Shown one piece after another: positions 46,966 to 58,800 of a DNA stretch of 64,000 nucleotides (within the stretch, counting starts at the first letter, position 1; every line of letters begins with the position of its first letter). The notes beneath the pieces were generated by a model, which made no database searches, was not told the DNA's origin, and saw only the letters and a program-made list of their open reading frames with translations. A program made the position numbers and the translations under genes. This DNA comes from Branchiostoma floridae (lineage: Eukaryota; Chordata; Leptocardii; Amphioxiformes; Branchiostomatidae), in the NCBI RefSeq assembly GCF_000003815.2, contig NC_049992.1:4584434-4648433 (forward strand). Reading direction: 5' to 3'.

Positions 46966-49377
46966 TAACATGCATGCCTTGTACACTTTGAAAGGCTTAG
47001 CTTATACATGATTGTGTACCTTTCAAGCCCAAAGACAGGACATTGTTTTTGGGGTTTATTTGAAGATTGTAATTATGGTATGAGCTTCAAAGTCATGAGT
47101 CAAACACTGCTGGATTGACCCCTGTAGGGCGGGTCCCCTGGACAAGTCTGAAAATCTAACCCTCTGAAATGGCACTCCCTCCATTTTTAAGAAGAAACAA
47201 AGACCGTTGATAACAGTGCTCTCATGAGAGGGATTGCATTGCATTGATCATTCTTTTGGGGTATTACATACGTCTGGTGTGTGGGGGCGTCTTTCCCTTT
47301 CTATCGAGAAATTTCATTAATGTTCCAGCTCCGAAGGTTCTCATGTGTTGAATTTTTATATGTCATATAATGCTGATATGAAATGTTTTATGTATATCAG
47401 CTCTAGAGAGTAGACAGTTATGAAACAAAACAATCTTGTAGGCATAAGATTCTTCATATGACCTCAGATGCCATCACCCTCATGTCTGACTGAAACAGCC
47501 TTTAAGTCCATCACCAAATGGCTCTTTCTTTTTTTTTCTTTCCCCAGCTTGTTTCTATTTTTCATGAAAAAATTGAATTGGAGGGGCCTTTACCTTTGAA
47601 GTTCAAAGAAACCATCAAAAGGACAAAACCTAATATATTTTAATGCTTGAACTGGGCTGTCTCCAGCTTTGAATTTTTCGGTCATTTTTTGAGATCCCAT
47701 GTTGTTGATTCTTGCTGTTAAATCTACCATTTTAAGCTTTAAATACAGTTTAATCAATTCAAGGTTGATATTTTTGTCTGTCCCAAGCAAATTTTTGTTC
47801 CAGAACGGAGGGATGTGTTCTGGAGACAGCCTTGCCCTTGAAGTTATCTTAATCTCACTCTCCTTAGAAAGCCATAAGCTCAGGCTCTAGGATCAGCCCA
47901 AGTCAATCTCACAGGACTGCACCAAATTGTCTATGAAATGTCACTCAATTTGTACTTCTCACGATTCGTTTCAAGCTTAGCGCACATTTGTACTCATCTT
48001 CTTCATGTTAAGTACAGTTAAGTTAAGAAACCTATGAAACAAGAATTTGTTAATAATTGATAATTTATTTGGTGGTTAAATGGATCCCCTGCATTACACA
48101 TTCCTCACCCTGGGATACTAGTAAAAGAGTACTTATTAAATTTTGAGGTATTTTTGTTAATTAATAGTTAACATGTACACACATTTGTTTACATCACGCC
48201 TTACTCATGTATAAGGCTCAAATGCCCACCTTCAACCGACAATTTGTTACATCATGTAAGAAAATACGAAATGTAACAACATGATTGTAAATAAATAGAA
48301 AATTTTGGAAGGTGAAGAATGTCAAGTGTGGAATGATCAATCATAACCTAGTAAACAGCGGCGTACTAAACGTCAAAGCGTTATTTGCACAAAATTCCCC
48401 ATATTGCAGGTAAAATCTCTGAACTCGGATAAACTTGAAATATTGCAGCTAAAAGTCATTTGAGCCACGTCAAATGACATAATGAGGTATCTTTGTTAGC
48501 TTACAGTTAAAGTATTACACAATGTCGATGTCGTGTTTTTTTTACACAACAGTTTTCCGAGGAATGATAATTGTATATCAGTAGCTCATGTAGCAAGCTC
48601 AGTTCAGTGCAACCTACCTCTGGATCTAGAGTTTGAGAGTTCAAATCTCGCTGTTGTCTCTTACCCCGGCATACATTTAGGCTACTAATACAGTCCTTAC
48701 GATGGGGGATTGGGCTGTGAGTACACTGTTCATTGTCTTGTGAAAAAGAGCTAAGCGCATTTCTCCACAATTACTGATCCTGTAAACACACAGTCACCAT
48801 ATGACTGTCTAGTAGTGTCTACTCTGTTGTAAACAGTGGAAGCTCTTCAGTAGATAGTGAGCTAACTGAATCAAGTTCAGTAGAAAAAATAAATATCTTA
48901 GATTCAAATTACTGATTTCTTTAAAAGAGGATTGAAGGAAACTGTGAACATTTGAGCTCACTGTCCAACACTGAACACTGACGGGGGGCGACATAGGTTA
49001 TCTGGCACCTGCAACCCTTTGCTTATGTCGCATGTCTCCAATGTCACGTCACGAAAGCTACTGTAACAGTAGACTAGTCCATTCCGTGAACAAGGCTGAC
49101 AGAGTCAGCCCAAAATTTGGGTATTAGTCCCAAATATCTTAAGTGTTGGGTGTCAGTTTGATAATGGATGAAGTTCACTTTCATTTTTTGTAGGCCATGG
49201 TTATCTCTTTGTTTAAGTCTCCAACGTCACATCACTGAGGCTGTAGTGGACGAGACCATTCCACGAAATCAGCCAAAAATTTGGGAAGTCCCAACTATCT
49301 TTCAGGTCATTTGCTTATCAGAGGTAAAGTTTGATGACAAATAAAGTTCAATTTTCTTTTTTTCAGTCCCGACAGCC
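46966..49377. other. Intergenic region, no gene seen; possible tRNA-like fragment
   Basis: Unique-looking AT-rich sequence without a convincing frame. At about 48585-48700 there is GTAGCTCATGTAGCAAGCTC followed by GAGAGTTCAAATCTCG, which together resemble A and B boxes of a decayed tRNA-derived SINE. Nothing else was recognised. Confidence 0.45.
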
Positions 49378-52300
49378 TCAGCGAGCAGCTTTAGTGCACA
49401 TGAACACCCCCAGAAACACCAGCGCCATGACACAGCTCACCACCTGGGCAGTGAACAGGTCATGCCAGGGCATGGCTCCCATGATGCTGTCCATAGTGAT
49501 AGAGGCACAGTACCCGAACACGTCCAGAATGCTGACCAGCGTCGAGCAGTACCTCTCCCCTCCGAACGACATTGAGAAGACTCCGCCGGGAATGTAGTAC
49601 GGGGTGGAGATGGTGGCTCCGAGGACGAACACGACCACCCCCGCCAGGGGAATGGTGATGTCCGGAACCCTCCACAGGATGATGAGACACCCCGTCGATA
49701 CCCCCAGGAGGGATGTGAGGAACAGGAACCGAGAGCGAGGGCTGATGTGGTCGTAGACGATCCCACCGATCATGAGGGAGGCTACGGCCCCGGCCTGGAA
49801 GGAGGAGGCGACCAGAGCTGCGTGGCCGGGGGACAGGTGTAGGCTGTCTTTGAAGTACAGAGGCAGGATGCTTTGCATTTCCATACACCCTGGAAGTCAA
49901 TTGGAAGTGAATTAAAACTTTTGGGGCCATAGCCTCATCTGTTTCTTACTTTGCCATGCAGCCATGAAAGCATAATACATGTAATATTACTACTGAGATA
50001 TAATACAGAGGCAGGATGCTTTGCATTTCCATACACCCAGTAAGTCAATTGGAAGTGAATTAAAACTTAAGGTCCTTCCAATGCTGTATGGGGAGATAGC
50101 CTGATCTCTGTTTCTTATCTTGCCATGCAGCCATGCAAGCATATTAGTAATACTACTGAGATATAATACAGAGGCAGGTTGCTTTGCATTTCCGTACACC
50201 CTGTAAGTCAATTGCAAGACAGTTAAAAGAGGGACTGCATGCCACTTTTCTGTAAGGAAAATTTTGATTTCTTGTAAAGATTCATAATTATAAGGAAAGC
50301 TGTCATTTTTGCGTAATTGACTTCTTTGATTTGAGCTTAATTTGTACGTGGTTCTTCTATATTCAGTGCAAAGGATTCTAAGAACACCCCATGCAGACCC
50401 TCTTCAAAGTTTAAGTCCTTCCCACACCAAATGGGGTTGTAGTCCGATATTGATTTCTTTTACTACCTCTTTGGCCAAGTACACAGCTTTAGAAGCACAA
50501 ATAATGCTACTCTTACGATACAGAGGCAATATGATTTGCATTGTCATATGAATCCCTCCAACACTAAATAGGATGGTGCCCATTTCCCTTTCTTTAGCCC
50601 TTGGGCCACACAATTGTGCAAGGCTTAGAGGCACAGATAAATAGCAGTGGCCTCTATTTAAAATACAGGGAAAAGATACTCTGCATTTCCTTACACCAGA
50701 GTAAGCCAAGAGAAAAGGTTACAGACTTTCCAACAGTATATGGGGCAGTGCTCAACTCTGTATTCTTAGCTCTTGGGCAATTACAGATAATACAACAGCA
50801 GGGTTACCTTTGAAATATGGGTGCAAGATGATCTGTATTTCCACATACCGTGAAACTATAGATAACTTTCCACACCATATGGGGTATACCGTATAGGGCA
50901 GCACCCATCTCTGTTGTGCAACACAGTTGTGCAAGCACTAAATCACAAGGGGTTTTAATATTTAATTTATAGTCCACTGGATGTGGTGTGTTTACAACAG
51001 ACTAGTAAGCACCGAGTGCCAAGCAGAGCAGCAGCATGTGCCATTCACGAATTTGTTGGTAAGACACATTTGTGGCTATCCAACCCATGACCTACTACAT
51101 GCAAAGTGAGCGCCACATGAAGGCTATTGCAAGAGAGGCAAGTTTGATAAAGTGGGGAACAGTTCAGATTCTATCAGCTTTGCAGAATGTCTGATTTCGA
51201 GGTACTTTGAAAGGTTTGAATTCTAAACTTGTAACATACCTGTAAGAAACAGATTGGCGATCCCCAGACACCAAAATGCCGGACTTCTGGCAAAATACAA
51301 CAATGCTTCCATCAGTTTGGCTTTCTCCAGCGGATGGCCGTTGCCACCTTAAATGAATGAATGAATGAATGAACTTTATTGCTTTACAATTGTACAGCCT
51401 ACTTCACTACATAAAGATACATTTGTAATAAACTACATACAGATACAGTGCAAGAAAATTTCATCAATAACATTATAAGGATTACCTTTGAAGTCATCTT
51501 TTGGCTTCTTGATGGAAGGTTGAAGGCCAAGGTCAACCGGCGACTCCCGCAGGATGCAAACACTCACGAGCATCATGCAGAAAGCAACAGTAGCTGCCAC
51601 AAAGAGAATAACTCTCCAGTGAAGGCCTGTGTAAAGGTAAGGTGAAAAACGGTCTGAGAATTGAAGATCAAGAGAAATTATCTATGATAACTAACTCCAC
51701 AACAAAATCTAGACTCTCTTTTTTTGCAACAGAAATGAGAAAAGCAATTAATAGTAAATGTTTAAACTACTTCAAACTTCATAAAAACCTTAAAACGGCA
51801 AAAGAAAAATATATGTTTAGCTTAGTCAGTAACTTAGTGAGGTGAATCATCATCAGGTTGTTTAAGAGAAAGAGAACTACTATGCACAGGTTCCATACAT
51901 AGGAAAATTCCTGGCTCTTTTCAGTAAGTACAACTTTTAACTATTAGTGACTAAGAGTCAGACAATACATGACAGTTTCACATCCTGCTACGGAAAGTCT
52001 GAAAATCAACATGTTAGAAGTTACAGTAAATATTAGGATCTATCTTATCTATAATGACCTTTTAGCAACACATGATGATGTACAGCAAAAATAGACAATC
52101 AACCATTTGCGAGCATAGGCGAATGATCAAGACTCAGTTTGATTTAGACTGACACATCTTTCCAATATTTGAAGACTTGCCTGCGGAGAGGAGCCCTCCC
52201 AGGAGAAAAGTTGACGCCAGCCCTCCTGATCTACTGGCGATGGACATTCCGCTGAAAACCTTCCCATAATGCTCCTCGTCAAACCAGATACAGACCAGCT

Positions 52301-55215
52301 TGGTTAGGGCAGGCCAGCCGCTGCTCTGGAGTCAACAACAAAAAAAATTATGTCTTTGTTGGAGTTTATAATTATCATTAAACATGAAAAAAATGTTTAG
52401 CTCGAACAGAGATGGGGCTGATACCGCTTGCCTGAGGAAACTACGATTCTTTACACGAGTCACGTGTCCCTAAAGTCAATTGAATCACCACTCCTGATGA
52501 AGGCGACAGAAAATTCGAGTGAAAATGATAGTTATAAACTCCAACATGGATTGTATCAGGCAACACAGATGAGCTTTCATGCTACAAACAAGTCTCAGTT
52601 AAACACAGTCAAACAAAGAGTGTGTACATGTATGAGAGAATGTACAATCCCACCCTCAATAGAAAAGTAGGCCTACATATTAAAATTTCCTGCACTTGGG
52701 ACCCTGCAAGACAGAATAACTTGGAATAAGAAGGAATTGAATTATTCCATCATGCCAGGATCCAAACTTACCATACATATTTTGTTGACCATGAATATTG
52801 CGATGAAGAACACCTTGATGTAGACGTTGGCATACAGCGAGGTAAAGAAGACAACTGCAGTCAGGGCAGAGATCATGACCCTCTTGCCCCCAAATGTGTC
52901 CGCTACCGCCCCTGCCAGCATTTTACCCACGATGTAGGCACCGTTACCATAGGCCAGGACAGTCCCTGCATCAAACTGCAATTGACAATAGATACTGTAA
53001 ATGCATTTAAGTTCGCAGGGATTTAATTTCACGGTAGCAGGAAAAGGGACTTTTCGCAGTGGCTTTAAGTTTGCGGTAGCAGTATGCAATTTAGTCTGTT
53101 ACTCACTGCTAGTGCTATGTAAAAATATTTGTGGTGGTTTTAAATTCATGGTGAAGCGGCCACTGCAAAAACCGCGAACATTAAACCACTGCAAAAGTTT
53201 TTACATTTACAGTACATGATTTGTATGGTTAGAGCTGACTGTTATCATTGTTTAAGCTAATAGCAACCTGAAGTAGCTACATCTTGTTTGTTTGAACCTT
53301 TCTTTTGTCATGAAAGCTCAAATTGTCATGCAGGCCGCTCTTCATTGAGGTCAGGAGGGAAGATGTAAGAATCAGACAAAGTATTTAGCAGAGGTACAGT
53401 TTACATCATTTCAAGTCTGAATAAGTATATACACATATTTCATAAATGCATGTGTGTGAGTGCATGGTAAAAAATATTCTATATTACTATTAGCTACAGG
53501 GTTAGGCAGCAGGGAGAAGGCTATAATAAGATGGTGGATACCAGGGCTCTAGCCAGCGTCCGTTTTTCCGTCAATTGACGGAAATTTGCTGCGTCTGACG
53601 GAAAAATTTTACAACCAATCCGTCAACCTTGATGGCCAAAAATCCTTGGTGGAAGCTACAGGCGGCTTGGAGACGCTGTCCACGGCCGTAAAAGCCACAC
53701 ATTGTTTGTTTTGCTATTGTTATCATTGTTGACAATGTGTGTCGGTGCCCTTTCGCATACGATAATCTCATTAAAACCCGTTTTTCAAGGTCTCAGTTCA
53801 GTCCTTCTAGTGAATTTTCGCCGTTTTCGCGACGATTGTATTATTGGCTGACGGAAAAAAATTTCGAGCTGGCTAAAGCCCTGGTGGATACTGATGGAAG
53901 CCTCCACTGACTCCAACTGAGGTCACCAGGTTCTTGAGTTATTCTAGAAGAATGAGCTGTTTACTATACAAGTACTATGACTAAGATTAAACTAATACAA
54001 GACTTAAAGGAGTATTACCTGACTATATTGATACCACAATAAACAGATTTACCTTGGTAAATTCTAGCTCTTTGTCATCTGTCATGGCTGCCAGAGAAAC
54101 CTCGGTGCCGACCCTGCACAGAATGATGCTGAAGTAACCCAGGAACAGGCAGCAGAAGATGGCCACCTGCCACCGAACTCTGCGGGCTGGGGGTGGAAGG
54201 TAGTTTTAGTACTATTTAGTTGCATAGAAAGTAGAAAGTAGATTCCCTCATTTTAGACACATGAGTAGCACTGACAAGTTTATATTCTTCATGTGTCTTG
54301 ACAAACCAACCATAGCTTTACCCAATACAGTTCTACATTATTTCACCATTATACCAAGAAGCGAGAAGAAGCCGAACTTCTGTGTTAGACTAGATTTGTA
54401 ATACTCTTATATGTATATATATATATACATGTTTTGTCTTGTTGTGACCTGTATACTTACATTTTGGTTGGGTTAGCTCGGTTGGGCAAAACTGAGTACA
54501 GTACAATAATTGAATAAACGTCTTCATTCATTCAGTAAAGTAGGAGTCAGTGTTAATCTCCAGGCAGATTTTCTGGTCACATAAGATAGTATCAAAGCTG
54601 GCCAAGGAGTATTATAGCTGGCCAAAGGGAGTTAGACAGGCACGGGTAGCAAAAGCACTCCTAGGATAGCTTCACTCCCCTGCCAGCTTTTGATACTATC
54701 TTATTGCTACCATAGGACCTGCTTGGAGATTAGTTAGTGTTGCATATAGATGGTAGATGACTAATAATATGAATGTTCATTTTGGTCTCTTTTTTCATGA
54801 TGGTCTAGCTCACTCAGTTACTTGCTCTCTCTTTCACACACGCGCACGCACGCACGCACACACACACACAGACACATGACATACACAGAGAGAGACATGA
54901 ATACACACACTAGCTCACCTACACATTCATTTATTCATTCACTCACTCAAAACATGTTAAAAAAATACTTATTGCGCCTCCGCTCTTGTGCAGTCGCCAA
55001 AAATTTGTTGACAAACACTGACCATATGCGTGCATCATAGACAGTGGTTACAAAGTTATACACTTACTGAGAAAGGGTTTCTGTCTCCGAGTCTTAAGAT
55101 CCCCATCTCTCGTCTTAAGAATGTCTACGACGTCTCCACCACCATCCTCTTCAGGCGAAAGAAGGGGATCTCTTGGTCCTTTCATTTTCAGATCCAGCTC
55201 TTCCGAAAACTCCAT
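49378..55215 (-). CDS. Major facilitator transporter, organophosphate/SLC37-like (463 aa)
   Basis: Seven exons on the minus strand: 55215-55068, 54186-54053, 52975-52772, 52325-52181, 51626-51486, 51347-51240 and 49889-49378. They join in frame to TGA. The first exon is a hydrophilic N-terminus (MEFSEELDLKMKGPRD). The rest is strongly hydrophobic with several evident membrane helices, compatible with the 12 of this superfamily. The segment SSGWPALTKLVCIWFDEEHY followed by GKVFSGMSIASRSGG has the GWP...K...WF...G pattern of the organophosphate:phosphate antiporter group. It also has an ADTFGGKR loop after an early helix and RESPVDLGL in the central loop. Substrate is not predictable; another MFS branch is possible. 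Intron 4 uses a GC donor (GCAG|GCAAGT). It is divergent from TTC36. Confidence 0.8.
49840..50870. repeat. Tandem decayed copies of the last-exon acceptor region of the transporter gene
   Basis: Sequence around the start of exon 49889-49378 (AGAGGCAGGATGCTTTGCAT, then TTCCATACACCC) is repeated at about 50008 and 50165 with good identity. More diverged versions lie near 50520, 50670 and 50825. Spacing is about 150 bp. Each carries only the first 10 or so codons of the exon and the flanking intron. Copies from 50560 onward merge with the dispersed CCCTTGGGCC repeat. Confidence 0.7.
50870..51130. repeat. Dispersed 'CCCTTGGGCC'-family repeat end
   Basis: A GGGCAGCACCCATCTC stretch and a later ACCTACTACATGCAAAGTGA end resemble the copies at 18175-18780. 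It lies in the transporter's last intron. Confidence 0.45.
53542..53883. mobile_element. hAT-like non-autonomous element, copy b (342 bp), with exact 8-bp target duplication
   Basis: Terminal repeats CAGGGCTCTAGCCAGC and GCTGGCTAAAGCCCTG are flanked by GTGGATAC on both sides (53534-53541 and 53884-53891). The interior is the inverse of copy a at 23700-24050. It is in an intron of the transporter gene and has no transposase. Confidence 0.9.
54554..54732. mobile_element. TIR element with 'TAATCTCCAAGCAG' ends and a third core (179 bp)
   Basis: Ends TAATCTCCAGGCAG and CTGCTTGGAGATTA are inverted. The inner arms AAGATAGTATCAAAGCTGGC and its inverse are well conserved. The outermost bases relate it to the 22320 and 34516 elements. 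Confidence 0.7.
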
Positions 55216-55891
55216 CGTGGGATCGTCTCTGATGTCAACTTTATATGCAAATTGAGCTTGTGGTGTGCTTCAACCGTCTTTATCTTTGTTACAGTCCTCT
55301 AATTGTGAAAGTCTACATTTTTGACAGTTTTTTCGTCAGTCTGGAACTCTAAGAAACTGGACGCACGACTTCTCACATTTCGACGTGGCCTCTTTCGGGT
55401 CAAAGATATGAGGGCGGCAAAACCTAGACCGTAAACATGATATCAAAGACCCAAAAAAGCCAATGCATCGCAAGAAATAATTTAACAACCAAAATATATC
55501 GCTATTTTATGCTTAAAAATGATAGAATGTTTTAAAACTTGCGCTACAATAATTTGCTAACATCAAGTAACTTTTTTCAATGATGTTTTGTCGCCCTTCA
55601 AAATTAACTGAGGTCAACGGAAGAGTTCACTTTAATGGCTGGTAACCGATATTTTTCTTCAAACCATAATCTTACGAAGAACTTATTTTGTATATGATGT
55701 AAGCTAATAATTAAAAAAGAAACGTTTAAAAGTATTTTACATACTATTGTTGATAGGAAACGTTTTTTATTGTACAATATATAAATATGTATCACCTGTC
55801 CACTTGGTTGTATCCTGCCATTTCTGCAGACGACACGGTCGACATCAACACACACACATCTGTCTGCTATCTGAGGTTTGATTGTCCTATC
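55216..55891. promoter_or_regulatory. Divergent promoter region between the transporter and TTC36
   Basis: This 676-bp stretch separates the two start codons, so both promoters and 5' UTRs must lie here unless upstream exons exist. AT-rich sequence dominates. I see no clear TATA box or CpG island, and no repeat. Confidence 0.5.
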
Positions 55892-58800
55892 ATGGCGACT
55901 GCTAATGACAAGCGGGTCCTCAACTCCATCTTTAACCCAAATTTACCTTTTGGAGACGTCGTAGAAGACGAAGAAGAAAGGGAGGAAGGAGAGGGTAAGT
56001 TTATAAGGACAGAATTTGAGCAAGGGGTGTTTGGTGTGTGACTGTGAGGGAGTGTGTGCTGTCGCTTCGTGCCTATAGTGGCACGTATTATTTACGTAAA
56101 CCTGGATGCCAGATTCCCGATCTCAATAATATCTAACCCAAGGGGGGCTGTTGTAGAATTTCTTAGCAGCATGTTGGCCCTAGAGCCGAGAATCTGGCAC
56201 GTGGACCTGGTAACATGTTTGGCATCCACGCTACATATTAGCACGCAGCAAGTTTCCATTCCTTGTGTTTTTCTACAGCAAGATTTTGAGGTTTAATACT
56301 ATACCTCTGCATGAAGATAAGCAAAACTACGAAAACCTCTCCCTCCTTTTTCAGCACTGGAACCCAGTGCTGAAGATGGCGTCAGCACTGGATTTCCAGT
56401 GCTTCAGCACTGGAAACCGAGTGCTGACGAACATTCAGCACTGGATTTCCAGTGCTGACGAACATTCAGTACTGGAAAACGAGTGCTGACGAATATTCAG
56501 CACTGGAAACCGAGTGCTGAGAGATCGGGAGACTCTGAGATATAACTGTTACAGTAATTTGGAATTACGATACGTCCTTTGCTCTGTAACTACTAAAACT
56601 TAAGACATTGCTGGATTATAAACGTCACCTATGGCAGACCTCATCCTTTTGGAAGTTCAGTGGCGCCTCTTCAACGACAACGACAACAACAACGAGGAGG
56701 CTGGCTATATCTATCACAATCACACAATAAAGTTGCTTATTGTTATAATGATAGCTATCCCTTAAACACCTCTTACACATATACATATATCTACCTTTCA
56801 ATTACACATGTACAACGAATAAAATACACAACTTTACACAAAGTTTTCTTTGCACGAAGTAACTTTACTGATAGCGGTACTAGTAAAAGGACGCAAATTT
56901 GATTACTTTATAAAAAAAATGTGCAATGAAGGTCTTCATTCATTCATTCATTTTATAAATGATATATATCCCTTATACAGTATACATATATTCAATTACA
57001 TAACGAATGGATAGCACAACTACAATTTTCTTTGCACGAAATAACTTATCTTTCCTTCGAATTTACGTCTTACTCTCAGCACTGGGAGATTCCAGTGCTG
57101 GATAAGGACGTAAGCACTGGTTCGCACATCGTTCCAGTCCTTAAAAGACGTCAGTACTCGTTTTCCAGTGCTGAAGATTTCATAGCACTGGTTTTCCAGT
57201 GCTGAAGTGTCCCCGAGCACTGGTAAATCCAGTGCGGAAGGCGAGGTTTTTGTATATCAGCACTCGGTTCCAGTGCTGACGGCAGTTTCAGCACTGGGTA
57301 ACCAGTGCTGAATGACCTTTGACCTGACCCGGCCCCGGTATCCCCGGATTTCAGCACTGGTGACCGAGTGCTGGCGGCAGTTCAGCACTGGAAAACGAGT
57401 GCTGACAGAAGTTCAGCACTGGAAAACGAGTACTAAAAGAAATTCAGCACTGGAAAACCAGTGCTGAGGGAGTTTCAGCACTCGAACAAGGCCGATCAGC
57501 ACTGGAAAACGAGTGCTGAAAGAATTTCAGCACTGGAAAACCAGTGCTGAGGCCGTTCAGACAATTGATTCAGCACTGGAACACCAGTGCGGAAGGCGAG
57601 GTTTTCGTAGACTTGCTGATGATAAGTCAGGACGCAAGTGTGGCGACATGAAAAAAAAAATTAGGTAATATGTCAAAGCAAGGAGGTTAAAAAAAAGGTG
57701 GTTTTTAAAGTAAACAGTCATTGTCTTGGCCATTGTTTCGATTTGCATAACAATATCCAGACGGGGTTGTTTTCTTTTTGATGTTTTGTGTGTAAGAAAA
57801 TAAAACCCGTCTGGATATTGTTATGCAAATCATCAGCACTGTTAACACATTCGCAGGAACTGAAGACAACGAAGCAATCAAAGAGGCGAAGAGGTTAGAG
57901 CTCCTTGCCGTGCAGAGTGCAGAAAACGGAGACATTGACCAGGCGCTGGACCTGTTTAACCAGGCAGTGGCCGTGGCGCCAGACTGGGCCTCCGGGTACA
58001 ACAACAGAGCACAGGCACTCAGGCTGAGGGGAGATGTCTTAGGTAAGGTTTGCTGGATCTGTGAAGAGTTGGTTCAATCATTTATTGCAAAATCATACTC
58101 AAAGGCTGAATGCATGACATTGTATAGGATCAATTGACAGTAAAGTAACAGACAGATTATATATATATAGAATACAACACGGTGTATTCCGCATCGCCCA
58201 AGGTATCAGCCCGACCGCGGGTCAGATCGCCCGACGGCCGGAGGGTGATCCGACCTGCGGGAGGGCTGAGACCGAGTGTTATTCGGAATACACCGTGTTG
58301 TATTTTATTTATGTCATACCCACCTGAGAAAACCCATGTTTTGATGCGAAATGCGCCAGAAGTTGAACAAATTTGGTGCCCTCGAACAATAAGTGTTGCA
58401 ACAGCAATGTTCCAACGTCCGAATCAGGTATTCGAATTGACAATCGTGCCGTATTCGGCCCGCTCGAAACAGTTCAATTTATTCGAATGGAGCCTGTGTG
58501 ATACGCCTTTCGAACCTGTGCGATACGGAAACGTACGGCCCGGAACACCCGTATCGAACGTTTTTGCATCACAGGTATGACATAAAGCTATTTATCTTTA
58601 AATAAGTCTAATAAAATAATTATATTTTATGATATTTACTTTTATTGTTGTGGGGGTTGACTTGTTTTTGAGGACAGTGGATTGTGAACAGACTATAGTT
58701 TTGCATAACCTTGCCTCACTGGTCCCACCGGCCGTAGTGGCAGCAATGCCATCAACATACCTAAGTTTCAACCTAAGTATTGCATAAAGAGTGGGTTATA

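Noticed and set aside
55787..55891. Upstream in-frame ATG of TTC36 adding 35 residues
   Set aside because: The family starts directly before the IFNP..PFGD motif. The extra residues show no similarity to it.
56354..57590. CRISPR-like array
   Set aside because: Repeats are palindromic with very short, irregular linkers and no spacers, and they lie in an intron of an animal gene.
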